This document shows, piece after piece, positions 37,278-52,320 of a stretch of DNA of 64,000 bases. Position 1 is the stretch's first letter. Each line of letters opens with the position of its first letter. Source of the stretch: F23-D06 sp045132055. Lineage in GTDB: Bacteria; Bacteroidota; Bacteroidia; Bacteroidales; WCHB1-69. Location: positions 94,502 to 158,501 of the forward strand of contig JBGURP010000012.1 in the NCBI GenBank assembly GCA_045132055.1, given 5' to 3'. Both the position numbers and the translations under genes were made by a program. The notes beneath the pieces are model-generated. The model did no database searches, had not been told where the DNA came from, and saw only the letters and a program-made list of their open reading frames with translations.

Positions 37278-38783
37278 TTATTTTGTGGATGCCAACTCTT
37301 TCTTACCTTTCTCGATGGCTTCTTCAATGGTGCCCACCAAGTTGAAGGCGGTCTCGGGCAGGTAGTCCAGCTCGCCGTCCAAAATCATATTGAAGCCCTT
37401 GATGGTATCCTCAATCTTGACGAACTTGCCGGGGATGCCGGTGAACTGCTCGGCCACGAAGAAGGGTTGTGACATGAAACGCTGGATACGACGCGCGCGG
37501 TGCACGGTTTTTCTATCCTCTTCGGAAAGCTCTTCCATACCCAAAATAGCGATGATATCCTGCAATTCTTTGTAGCGTTGCAGCGTCTCTTTTACGCGCT
37601 GAGCGGTGCGATAGTGCTCTTCACCCACAATGTCGGGCGACAAAATTCGGGAGGTGGAATCCAGCGGATCGACTGCCGGGTAGATACCGATTTCGGCAAT
37701 CTTACGGCTAAGCACCGTAGTGGCGTCCAAGTGCGAGAAGGTGGTGGCCGGTGCGGGGTCGGTCAAGTCATCGGCGGGCACGTAGATAGCCTGCACAGAG
37801 GTGATGGAACCGCGTTTGGTGGAGGTGATACGCTCCTGCATGGCACCCATCTCGGTGGCCAGTGTAGGCTGGTAACCCACAGCGGAAGGCATACGGCCCA
37901 GCAAAGCGGAAACCTCGGAGCCTGCCTGCGTGAAACGGAAGATGTTGTCCACGAAGAAGAGGATGTCGCGACCGCCGGTAGTCTCGTCGCCGTCACGGTA
38001 ACCTTCTGCGACCGTAAGGCCCGACAATGCCACGCGGGCACGTGCGCCGGGCGGCTCGTTCATCTGGCCGAACACTAGGGTAGCCTGCGATTTGGCCAAC
38101 TCGTCTTTATCGACTTTCGACAAGTCCCAGCCGCCCTCTTTCATGCTCTTCAGAAATTCGTCGCCATAGCGGATAACGCCGGATTCGATCATCTCGCGAA
38201 GCAGGTCGTTACCCTCGCGGGTACGTTCGCCCACGCCCGTGAAGACGGTCATACCACCGTAATTCTTAGCGATGTTGTGAATCATTTCCATGATGAGCAC
38301 GGTTTTGCCAACGCCGGCGCCACCGAACAGACCGATTTTACCACCCTTGGCATAAGGTTCGATCAGGTCGATGACCTTGATACCGGTGTAGAAAACCTCT
38401 TGTGAGGTGGAAAGATTGTCGAATGTGGGCGGGTCGCGGTGAATGTCGTTGCGCTTTTTGGATTCGATAGGTCCAATGCCGTCGATACTGTTGCCGATGA
38501 CATTCATCAGTCGGCCATTTATATTCTCGGTGGGCATGGTAATCATGCGGCCAGTGGTGCGGGCCTCCATGCCGCGGTGCAAACCGTCGGTGGATTCCAT
38601 GGAGATGCAACGCATGGTGTTCTCACCAATGTCCTGTTCACACTCCAAAATCAGCTTCTCGCCGTTCTCTTTCGTCACCTCGAGGGCGTCATAAATATTG
38701 GGTAAGGTGCAGTCCTCGTCAAAATGCACGTCCACGACTGCTCCGATAATCTGAGATATTTTTCCTGTAACTTGTTCAGACAT
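37278..38783 (-). CDS. atpD: F1 ATP synthase beta subunit
   Basis: The catalytic subunit of F1 ATP synthase, 501 residues from the chosen ATG. Motifs are Walker A GGAGVGKT within GKIGLFGGAGVGKTVLIMEM, the GERTREGNDL loop with the catalytic Glu, Walker B ILFFVDNIFRFTQAG, and the ALLGRMPSAVGYQPTLATEMG segment. The longer frame from 38816 lies inside the promoter (TATCTTTG at 38814-38821), so the start was set at MSEQVTGKISQIIGAVVDVHF. As in several Bacteroidota, atpD and atpC form a unit separate from the genes for the other subunits. Confidence 0.98.
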   Translation of the reverse strand: MSEQVTGKISQIIGAVVDVHFDEDCTLPNIYDALEVTKENGEKLILECEQDIGENTMRCISMESTDGLHRGMEARTTGRMITMPTENINGRLMNVIGNSIDGIGPIESKKRNDIHRDPPTFDNLSTSQEVFYTGIKVIDLIEPYAKGGKIGLFGGAGVGKTVLIMEMIHNIAKNYGGMTVFTGVGERTREGNDLLREMIESGVIRYGDEFLKSMKEGGWDLSKVDKDELAKSQATLVFGQMNEPPGARARVALSGLTVAEGYRDGDETTGGRDILFFVDNIFRFTQAGSEVSALLGRMPSAVGYQPTLATEMGAMQERITSTKRGSITSVQAIYVPADDLTDPAPATTFSHLDATTVLSRKIAEIGIYPAVDPLDSTSRILSPDIVGEEHYRTAQRVKETLQRYKELQDIIAILGMEELSEEDRKTVHRARRIQRFMSQPFFVAEQFTGIPGKFVKIEDTIKGFNMILDGELDYLPETAFNLVGTIEEAIEKGKKELASTK

Positions 38784-38813
38784 AGACTGAATATTAAAAA
38801 TAATTTGAGCCGC

Positions 38814-38821
38814 CAAAGATA
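38814..38821 (-). promoter_or_regulatory. -7 promoter box of atpDC
   Basis: TATCTTTG on the minus strand, 31 nt upstream of the preferred atpD ATG. Confidence 0.6.
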
Positions 38822-38869
38822 AGAAAAAAAAGGGATGTGGAAAAATTGAAAAAAATTTTTTGAAAAAAG

Positions 38870-38898
38870 TTGTGGAATTAAAAAAAAGTGTATTTTTG
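38870..38898 (+). promoter_or_regulatory. Promoter of tRNA-Gly
   Basis: TTG at 38870-38872 and TATTTTTG at 38891-38898 with an 18-nt spacer match the Bacteroidota -33/-7 promoter; the tRNA begins 16 nt later. Confidence 0.65.
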
Positions 38899-38913
38899 CA
38901 GCCGAAATCACAA

Positions 38914-38986
38914 GCGGAAGTAGCTCAGTTGGTAGAGCACAACCTTGCCAAGGTTGGGGTCGCGAGTCCGAGTCTCGTTTTCCGCT
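38914..38986 (+). tRNA. tRNA-Gly (anticodon GCC)
   Basis: Acceptor GCGGAAG pairs with TTTCCGC (last pair G-U). D arm is GCTC/GAGC. Anticodon stem CAACC/GGTTG with loop TTGCCAA gives anticodon GCC. T arm is GCGAG-TCCGAGT-CTCGT. The discriminator is T and no CCA is encoded. It reads GGC and GGT codons. Confidence 0.95.
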
Positions 38987-38993
38987 CAAAAGC

Positions 38994-39026
38994 AAAAAGC
39001 TCAGTCAATTAGGCTGAGCTTTTTTT
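38994..39026. terminator. Bidirectional terminator between tRNA-Gly and the NRPS gene
   Basis: Stem AAAAAGCTCAG (38994-39004) / CTGAGCTTTTT (39014-39024) is followed by T runs on both strands. It can end the tRNA transcript on plus and the NRPS operon on minus. Confidence 0.85.
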
Positions 39027-39084
39027 GTGTTGAAATGAGGATTACTCCTACTATATAGAACGTTACTATAATCTTTATAGCGCA

Positions 39085-46395
<7,311 letters not shown>

Positions 46396-46414
46396 ATAAT
46401 GCAATTACTTACTT

Positions 46415-46435
46415 TAAACTCTAAACTCCAAACTC
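46415..46435. repeat. Heptamer array in the NRPS leader
   Basis: Three 7-nt units (TAAACTC, TAAACTC, CAAACTC) occupy most of the gap between the porin stop and the NRPS ATG. Change in copy number would alter the spacing upstream of the NRPS start. Confidence 0.65.
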
Positions 46436-46439
46436 AATA

Positions 46440-47798
46440 CTATTCACTCTTAGCCTTCTTCTTGTCATTCCACGGTAACGTTAAAATCGTCGGATTGACG
46501 GTCAGCATCACCCATCCCCAGTGCAGGCGACGGTTGTCGGAGACCTGCTGAAGAATTTCCATTGTCTCGGTGCCGCGCATGAAGGTGTAGCCGGCCCCCA
46601 CGGTGACGAATTTTGCGAAGGTATAGCCTAGGTTGAGTTCAACTTCATGACCCAAGGCTTTCTTCAAATATCCTTGGTAGTATCTAAGATTGGCAGAAAT
46701 GGCGTAAAAGTGATAGGCTGCGTTGATTTTCAATCCAGGAACAGGCGCTACGTTACCACCAACGTAGAGGTTTTGCAAGCCCGGGGAGAAGTTGTGCATG
46801 TAGCTATCCAAATAAAAGAAATCCATGGCGCCATAGAATTGGTGATGGGATCCGAACAGGGAGGAGAAACCTCGAGCCTCTTTATGGAAAATAAGGCCGA
46901 AACCACCATTAACAGTGACAGGGAAGTTATCTCCACTCAAGTAATCATAACCGGCATAGAGGTTGTACACGTCGCTGGGGGTGACTTTGATTTTCGCACT
47001 TCCCATGAAAGCATTCAATGGTACGCCCTTTTCCTCTTTGCCCATCTGGTAGTAGAAGGAACCTTCCAGTTTGACGATGCTGGGATTTAACGTCACGTAT
47101 GTTCCAACTAACTGCTGATAATAGGTTTTATTGGGGTATTGACTATTCTTACTCTGCATCCCGATATTCATGCCGATTAGGGAGATTCCGAAAAAGTTCT
47201 TTGGTGTATTATAGTGATACCAAAGCGTTTGCATGGTTTTGTAAGGCTGAATTCCACCGGAATAATAACTGGTGCCAGAAGAAATATTGTCAGAATTTTG
47301 ATTGTAGGCAAGGAGAATGTGAACTTTGTGACCGTGCCCTTCAAAACCGAATTTCAGTGCGTCATGGGTAGGCGCGGTCATCGACCAATCATCGTAACCC
47401 AAGACACGCTCGTCGTCGTATTCAAATGATTGACGACCGATTTTGGTGAAAAGTCCGGTCTTGTTGTGCTTCATGGAGAACCAGCCTTCGGAGAGGTTCA
47501 AGGTACCGCCGGATTGTCCCCAAACCCCGGAAAATTGCGGTGAGAGGCGTATTTCCAACCAATCGGAGCGCTTGTACCCGATGTTGAGCCGGTATTGTCC
47601 CATGATGAATTGGGCTCTCCGCTCGTTTTCGTCTTCTTCGCTGATATCAAATCCACCCACACGAATCTCTCCACGAGTGTTCAACTTAGCGTCAATCGAA
47701 AACTCGTTGTCTGCTTCCTGTGCCCATAATCCAGAATAGGCCCACACGGCGACCAACAAGAACAGCCATCGTGCAGCGTTACAATGGAATCGTTTCAT
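46440..47798 (-). CDS. Outer-membrane porin-like/alginate-export-like beta-barrel
   Basis: A 452-residue exported protein with a signal peptide ending in AYSGLWAQ (residue about 27). The mature part is an array of amphipathic beta strands with aromatic girdles, e.g. YRLNIGYKRSDWLEIRLSPQFSGVWG, GLFTKIGRQSFEYDDERVLG, KVHILLAYNQNSDN, GVGAGYTFMRGTE-like strands and a final WGWVMLTVNPTILTLP. The GRQ-x-FEYDDERVLG segment recalls the alginate-export/porin family, where it lines the barrel. It starts 2 nt after the STAS gene stop and ends 35 nt before the NRPS ATG, so it is probably co-transcribed. That position makes export of the NRPS product across the outer membrane a plausible role, by inference only. 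Confidence 0.78.
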   Translation of the reverse strand: MKRFHCNAARWLFLLVAVWAYSGLWAQEADNEFSIDAKLNTRGEIRVGGFDISEEDENERRAQFIMGQYRLNIGYKRSDWLEIRLSPQFSGVWGQSGGTLNLSEGWFSMKHNKTGLFTKIGRQSFEYDDERVLGYDDWSMTAPTHDALKFGFEGHGHKVHILLAYNQNSDNISSGTSYYSGGIQPYKTMQTLWYHYNTPKNFFGISLIGMNIGMQSKNSQYPNKTYYQQLVGTYVTLNPSIVKLEGSFYYQMGKEEKGVPLNAFMGSAKIKVTPSDVYNLYAGYDYLSGDNFPVTVNGGFGLIFHKEARGFSSLFGSHHQFYGAMDFFYLDSYMHNFSPGLQNLYVGGNVAPVPGLKINAAYHFYAISANLRYYQGYLKKALGHEVELNLGYTFAKFVTVGAGYTFMRGTETMEILQQVSDNRRLHWGWVMLTVNPTILTLPWNDKKKAKSE

Positions 47799-47800
47799 CT

Positions 47801-48103
47801 TTATTGAATTTCAAAAATACCCTCTAATTTAGTCATCTTGAAGACCTGCATTACATCTGGACAGACATTCTTCAACAGCATTTTGCCGCCTTTGGCTTCC
47901 ACTTCTTTTCTGATTTTCAAGAAAATGCGAAGTCCGGAGCTGCTGATAAACGGCATTTTTTCACAGTCGAGAATGAGCGTTTGGTCCGCATGCTGCATCA
48001 GAGGTTCAATAGTTTCAGAGATTTGCTGAGCAGCAACGGTGTCTAATCTTCCGTCAAATGTAGCAATGATTTGGTTGCCTTCTTCAGTAATCGTAATGTT
48101 CAT
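47801..48103 (-). CDS. STAS-domain anti-sigma factor antagonist (SpoIIAA/RsbV-like)
   Basis: A 100-residue single-domain STAS protein: MNITITEEGNQIIATFDGRLDTVAAQQ, LILDCEKMPFISSSGLRIFLKIRKEVEAKGG, and a C-terminal helix and strand. The SSSGLR segment (54-59) contains the conserved phosphorylatable Ser, most likely Ser56 by comparison with SpoIIAA DSSG. In partner switching, the unphosphorylated form binds the RsbW-type kinase. The neighbouring upstream gene encodes both a SpoIIE-type phosphatase and an RsbW-like ATPase domain, so this is probably its substrate. A promoter directly upstream could express it together with the porin and NRPS. No sigma factor is adjacent. Confidence 0.92.
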   Translation of the reverse strand: MNITITEEGNQIIATFDGRLDTVAAQQISETIEPLMQHADQTLILDCEKMPFISSSGLRIFLKIRKEVEAKGGKMLLKNVCPDVMQVFKMTKLEGIFEIQ

Positions 48104-48141
48104 CTTTTATGTCTTTTTAAAATTCAATTGTTTTTTCCCTG

Positions 48142-48170
48142 CAAAAATAAATAAATATCCTATTTTACAA
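48142..48170 (-). promoter_or_regulatory. Internal promoter before STAS-porin-NRPS
   Basis: On the minus strand, TTG (48170-48168) and TATTTTTG (48149-48142) are separated by 18 nt, a good Bacteroidota promoter in the 78-bp gap after the SpoIIE gene. It would allow STAS, porin and NRPS to be expressed apart from the acyltransferases. Confidence 0.65.
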
Positions 48171-48181
48171 CATCTTAATTT

Positions 48182-50242
48182 TTAAATATTCATTGTCATG
48201 GTCAACACATTGTTCCCATCCTTGCGCTGATACTCCACTTTATCCATAATTTCTTTGATGAGATAGATGCCCAACCCTCCGATGGGGCGTTCTTCCACAG
48301 AATCGGACAACTCAGCCTCAGGCTGTTGGAGAGGATTGAATGGCACGCCGGCATCGCGGATACAAGTATGTATATGGCCATCTTTCATTTCAATAGAAAT
48401 CTCCACCTCGCCCTGTTCCCCTTCCGGATAGGCGTACATGATGACATTGGCCAGTGCCTCTTCAAGTGCGAGATCAAATTTGGACAACAAAGACAGGTTG
48501 ATCTTGTTCTGCTCAAAAAAGGCGTTCAAAAAAGGCTCCAGCCGATCCAACTCATTGATGTCATTATTCATAGTGAGTGTCGCCATGGCTGGGGTGTAGT
48601 GTATGGCAAGCATTGTAAGGTCATCACTCTGTTCCGCCGTTCCCACAAAGCGTTGTACGGCCTGACACATGGCATCGATCTGTTTATCCGCTGGCATTTT
48701 GTCGAACTTATTGGCCACATCCAATGCTTTTTGCTCTCCGAAGAGCACTTTTTGTGAATTTTCTGCTTCGGTCAAACCATCAGTGTATAGAAACAGCGTG
48801 TCTCCGCTGTTCAAGCGGAATGTTTTGGACGTGTATTCAGCCTCCATCTCCACCCCGAGGAGCAGATTGTCTGCATTGTCCATATATTTGACCTTCCCCG
48901 ATTGAATGAGGATGGGCGGATTATGCCCGGCGTTGCAATATGTTACGGTTCCCGTCTTCAAATCAAGAACACCGAGGAACATGGTGATGAACATGATGTC
49001 GGGATTGTTGTCACTCATAGAGCGGTTAAGATCCAGCATGATGCGTTCTGGCTGGTCGTTATGAGCCGACAGTGTGCGGAACAGACTGTGTGCAATAGAC
49101 ATCAACATGGCAGCAGGCACTCCTTTCCCTGCGATGTCCCCAATACAGAAAATCAACTTGTTATCGCGCACATAATAGTCGTACAAATCACCGCCCACAA
49201 ACTTTGCGGGTTTCAGTATTCCGCTGATATCTAATGCGTCCGCATGGATGGAGTCTTTGGAAGGCACCAGTGACATCTGTATATTTCTCGCTATAGACAA
49301 TTCATCTTCAATATGCTGGTTTTTGAGCCGCTCTTCGCTCAACCGCCACAAATTCTGCACCGAACTGTATGCAATCAAAAAAATGGAAACGAAGCAGCCG
49401 ATAATTAAAAGAAAGAAAGCCAAACTGGCTTTGCGCAAGCGCTTATACATATCGGCATTCGTGATGGTAAGCGTCAATTTCAAATTATTACCCCGAACGC
49501 TTTTTGTATAGATACGGCAACGCCCTATTCCCTTGCTTTGGGCAGGCGGTCCTACGATAACCTCTCCTGTTGATTCTGAGACGAGAGTGCAATAGCTGTG
49601 CGGATAAAGCCGTATGCTGTTGACAATGCTGGCCAATGTGTCAAATGTGATGTCAGCACCAATTACGCCCACCACATTGCCCAATGTATCTTGTATGGCG
49701 CGTACGTACGTTACCATCGCCGCTTGCCCACCATCATGATCGAAATAAGGATCGCTCCAACTACCTTTTACGGATTCTAGTCCTCGTTGAAACCACTCCA
49801 TATTGAGATAGTCGTGGTGTTCTCCTCCCAACTGCATCAAGACCAAGCTGTCACTACCTTTCGGATATCCTGCGTAAACCTCAAACCAGCGGCCTTTCTC
49901 AGGATAATAATTCTCAATGAATGAGATAGCAGCACCTGTAATCTGCCGGGCTGATCCTACCGTATAGCGTACTATGGAATACATTTCATCGGGTTCATCA
50001 AGAGAGTGTTCAGCCAAAAGGCATAGAGAATTGACAACGGTCTCGGTTCTTCCCATACGAGAACGAATAACTCTTTCCGTCTGATCCAATGTGAACTGAG
50101 CACGTTTCTCTGCGTCGAGACGACACCTGTACCTCAAATGTAGATAATAGCCTGTGCTGGCCAAAATCAGAAGCAGGGCTGCAATGAGTATTTTCCTGAT
50201 TTCCTGTTTGGAAAAAGAATCTCTAGGATTGTTTGTTGGCAT
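48182..50242 (-). CDS. Membrane sensor: Cache-like domain, SpoIIE-type PP2C phosphatase and RsbW-like ATPase
   Basis: A 686-residue signalling protein. A transmembrane helix (about 18-36) leads to an extracytoplasmic Cache-like sensor (about 40-280, with GSWSDPYFDHDGGQAAMVTYVRAIQD in part and VVGVIGADITFDTL). A second helix follows (about 285-305). The cytoplasmic part has the PP2C/SpoIIE fold (about 320-550: FVGGDLYDYY, FCIGDIAGKGVPAAMLMS, YCNAGHNPP, LFLYTDGLTEAEN) with the metal-binding Asp residues. A C-terminal HATPase_c domain (about 560-686) has the N-box FDLALEEALANVIMYAYPEG and GGLGIYLIKEIMD. The phosphatase should dephosphorylate the neighbouring STAS protein, and the ATPase domain could act as its kinase, so both arms sit in one protein. 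The Cache-type ligand is unknown. Confidence 0.93.
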   Translation of the reverse strand: MPTNNPRDSFSKQEIRKILIAALLLILASTGYYLHLRYRCRLDAEKRAQFTLDQTERVIRSRMGRTETVVNSLCLLAEHSLDEPDEMYSIVRYTVGSARQITGAAISFIENYYPEKGRWFEVYAGYPKGSDSLVLMQLGGEHHDYLNMEWFQRGLESVKGSWSDPYFDHDGGQAAMVTYVRAIQDTLGNVVGVIGADITFDTLASIVNSIRLYPHSYCTLVSESTGEVIVGPPAQSKGIGRCRIYTKSVRGNNLKLTLTITNADMYKRLRKASLAFFLLIIGCFVSIFLIAYSSVQNLWRLSEERLKNQHIEDELSIARNIQMSLVPSKDSIHADALDISGILKPAKFVGGDLYDYYVRDNKLIFCIGDIAGKGVPAAMLMSIAHSLFRTLSAHNDQPERIMLDLNRSMSDNNPDIMFITMFLGVLDLKTGTVTYCNAGHNPPILIQSGKVKYMDNADNLLLGVEMEAEYTSKTFRLNSGDTLFLYTDGLTEAENSQKVLFGEQKALDVANKFDKMPADKQIDAMCQAVQRFVGTAEQSDDLTMLAIHYTPAMATLTMNNDINELDRLEPFLNAFFEQNKINLSLLSKFDLALEEALANVIMYAYPEGEQGEVEISIEMKDGHIHTCIRDAGVPFNPLQQPEAELSDSVEERPIGGLGIYLIKEIMDKVEYQRKDGNNVLTMTMNI

Positions 50243-50264
50243 ACAATAGTTTTGTTGATTTACT

Positions 50265-51329
50265 TTACAATTCCCTGTTTGCTTTCTTGAGGAGCCGTTT
50301 CACCTTACGGTATCGCTTGTTCAACCAGTTCTCAATCATCTCCTCTTCTATCTCGGGATTATCCGAAACATCATGCTTGCGCCTTCTTGCGCTGGAAAAA
50401 CGGATATATGCTCCTATATGACGTCTCTTCTTTTCGTGGTAGATTTCGTCAAATGGAAGAAGCACTGCTGAATCCTCGATATTATGCATCAAGCGGTTTA
50501 CCGCCGTGCCGAACATGAGCATGTCGGAAGTGATGGATATATACGCCGTCACATTCGGCGGGACATTCACGCCACGCATTCTAGCAGCCGCCTTGAGCAA
50601 TTTGTAATCTTCTGCCAAATCTTCTTTGTTTATTACCAGATCCATCAATTCCGGATCCGAATCCGGCATAATCGCCTGATCATCCCACGGGCGGACAAGT
50701 CCTTCCTTGTCCCCAAAATGCTTCCAAAGAAAATGATAGATCAGATTTCTCGTGATATGATCGTAAGAAGGATATACGGTTATCTTGCCAAAGTAATAAA
50801 GCAAGTTCGGATTCTTCATGATAATGGCCACCAAACCATCCCACAGGTTGTCCATGGCAAATATGGACTTTGCACCAAACCTGGAACTCTGATATGTCGG
50901 GGCTACAAAATTGCGCCCAAGTTCCAAAACGTGCGGCAGGTACTTATCAATAAATTTTTGGGAAAAGCGGAATTGATGGGAACTGGCCATGATCGGCTGA
51001 CCGTTCTCGTCAAACGAAGCATCAGAGCCATAAAAGAAACGATAACCTCCGACAATTGCCTCGTTGTCAGGATCCCAGACAATAAGCTGCTTGTAGGGCT
51101 TTTCCATCTTGTCATATTCATCCAAATCTATGGCATTGCCCGTAGAGCCACCGGCCTCACGGAAAGTCAGCTCACGCAACCGTCCAATCTCCGTAACCAC
51201 ATTGGGAGAATCTTGCCAGGTAACGATATACAACTCGTTATGTCCTTTGTTCGTATCTTCTAACTTTTTGGATTTGGTGAGTTCTGCTTTGAGCAGTTCA
51301 ACGGGTACGGGGTCGATTATAGCTTTCAT
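50265..51329 (-). CDS. GNAT-type N-acyltransferase (GlsB/OlsB-like, hemolysin-like)
   Basis: A 354-residue protein of the acyl-ACP-dependent N-acyltransferase group that includes OlsB (ornithine lipids) and Bacteroides GlsB (glycine lipids). Visible features are IGRLRELTFREAGGSTGNAIDLDEYD, the YKQLIVWDPDNEAIVGGYRFFYG core, LELGRNFVAPTYQSSRFGAKSIFAMDNLW and ITVYPSYDHITRNLIYHFL. It should attach a 3-hydroxy-fatty acyl chain to the amino group of a small amino acid, probably glycine by analogy. The next gene upstream (14 nt away) is a PlsC-type O-acyltransferase, the normal partner (GlsA/OlsA). The C-terminal tail is rich in Arg/Lys (RRRKHDV, KRYRKVKRLLKKANREL). The same-strand placement ahead of the NRPS is noteworthy. 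Confidence 0.82.
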   Translation of the reverse strand: MKAIIDPVPVELLKAELTKSKKLEDTNKGHNELYIVTWQDSPNVVTEIGRLRELTFREAGGSTGNAIDLDEYDKMEKPYKQLIVWDPDNEAIVGGYRFFYGSDASFDENGQPIMASSHQFRFSQKFIDKYLPHVLELGRNFVAPTYQSSRFGAKSIFAMDNLWDGLVAIIMKNPNLLYYFGKITVYPSYDHITRNLIYHFLWKHFGDKEGLVRPWDDQAIMPDSDPELMDLVINKEDLAEDYKLLKAAARMRGVNVPPNVTAYISITSDMLMFGTAVNRLMHNIEDSAVLLPFDEIYHEKKRRHIGAYIRFSSARRRKHDVSDNPEIEEEMIENWLNKRYRKVKRLLKKANREL

Positions 51330-51343
51330 AATGTTTGAGATTG

Positions 51344-52201
51344 TTAATCAATATTGGATGGCCAAGGATTGGAAACAATACCTGCCATGTCGAGCATAGC
51401 CTGGTGTGCAAGATCGCGGATTCGTGCCACCTCTTCTTTTCGAGGCGCATCGGGGTTGGGCACAATCGGATCTCCTACATGAATGGTAAGCAGAGGATTA
51501 TCTATTTTGAAAAATCTGCGCCACCCAGTACAAGGTCTGAAAGAAATCATCATGGGAAGAACAGGAAGAGCGTATTTGTAAGCCATATTGAAGGCCCCTG
51601 TTTTGAATGGTCTGAGCGGAGCATAGTTGTACCAACTGCAACTTTCAGGGAAGATGTGTATCCATCGTTTGCAAGATACAATTTCATCGAACGCCTGATC
51701 AAATTTTCGGAGCCCGCTGCGGCTTTCTGGGATAGGGATTCCACCTATGTGTTTCATGAGGAATCCGTCCTTGCCGTTAAAAGCCTGGGCGTACATGGGA
51801 ATCCAAGCTTTCTTGTAGCGCATCGCTTGCAGCACGCAAAGCATATCCCACCGGTGCACATGATTGCATACCGTCATCAACCCCTTGGCAAATAGTTTGC
51901 GATTCTTACGAATCTTGTCACGGCCTTCAATCTTAAGACCATATCGGATGCGGTTTATCGGAAAAACCACTAACCAAGTGGTTAAATATATGAGAAAATG
52001 CCAAATTTTGAATTTCAGAGACTTGTCAAGATAAGGATAAGTATCGTCAAACTTTATATCTTTGGACTTTCCCCGTATGGGTGTCATCCTCGTAAACGGA
52101 TCATCTCCCGGAAAATCCACAGTCGGTTCAGGGACATACACACCTTCTCTGACTTTGAAGTTGCGATAAGCTGGGCCGTAGGATGAGTAGTCGTTTGTCA
52201 T
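51344..52201 (-). CDS. 1-acyl-glycerol-3-phosphate acyltransferase-like O-acyltransferase (GlsA-like)
   Basis: A PlsC-superfamily acyltransferase of 285 residues. One hydrophobic segment (WHFLIYLTTWLVVFPINRI) precedes the catalytic HX4D motif in CNHVHRWDML, then GGIPIPESRSG and the FPES motif in HIFPESCSWYNYAPLRPFKTGAF. The longest frame starts at a TTG at 52234 within a promoter box; the ATG at 52201 is preferred. Paired with the N-acyltransferase 14 nt downstream, it fits the GlsA role of adding a second acyl chain to an N-acylated amino acid. It is the first gene of the minus-strand series ending in the NRPS. A general phospholipid role cannot be excluded. Confidence 0.82.
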   Translation of the reverse strand: MTNDYSSYGPAYRNFKVREGVYVPEPTVDFPGDDPFTRMTPIRGKSKDIKFDDTYPYLDKSLKFKIWHFLIYLTTWLVVFPINRIRYGLKIEGRDKIRKNRKLFAKGLMTVCNHVHRWDMLCVLQAMRYKKAWIPMYAQAFNGKDGFLMKHIGGIPIPESRSGLRKFDQAFDEIVSCKRWIHIFPESCSWYNYAPLRPFKTGAFNMAYKYALPVLPMMISFRPCTGWRRFFKIDNPLLTIHVGDPIVPNPDAPRKEEVARIRDLAHQAMLDMAGIVSNPWPSNID

Positions 52202-52231
52202 ACTTGGTTTTTCAATAGAAAAATAGTATCG

Positions 52232-52239
52232 CAAAAATA
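52232..52239 (-). promoter_or_regulatory. -7 promoter box of the gls-like/NRPS cluster
   Basis: TATTTTTG on the minus strand, 31 nt before the ATG at 52201, directly after the hairpin ending the upstream gene. Confidence 0.6.
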
Positions 52240-52242
52240 CAA

Positions 52243-52297
52243 AAAAATTCCGTTTACATAGTTATGGCCATCCCATAACGTTGTAAACGGAATTTTT
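52243..52297. terminator. Strong bidirectional hairpin after the riboswitch-controlled gene
   Basis: A 16-bp outer stem (52243-52258 with 52282-52297, core TTCCGTTTACA/TGTAAACGGAA) encloses a 7-bp inner stem GTTATGG (52261-52267) / CCATAAC (52273-52279). T runs follow on both strands. On minus it ends the 1620-residue protein transcript just before the next promoter. Confidence 0.85.
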
Positions 52298-52320
52298 AAA
52301 AGCGTTTTATCTCCTACTGC

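Noticed and set aside
46396..46404. TTG at 46404 as the NRPS start
   Set aside because: An in-frame ATG three codons later gives the usual N-terminus and the TTG has no supporting signal.
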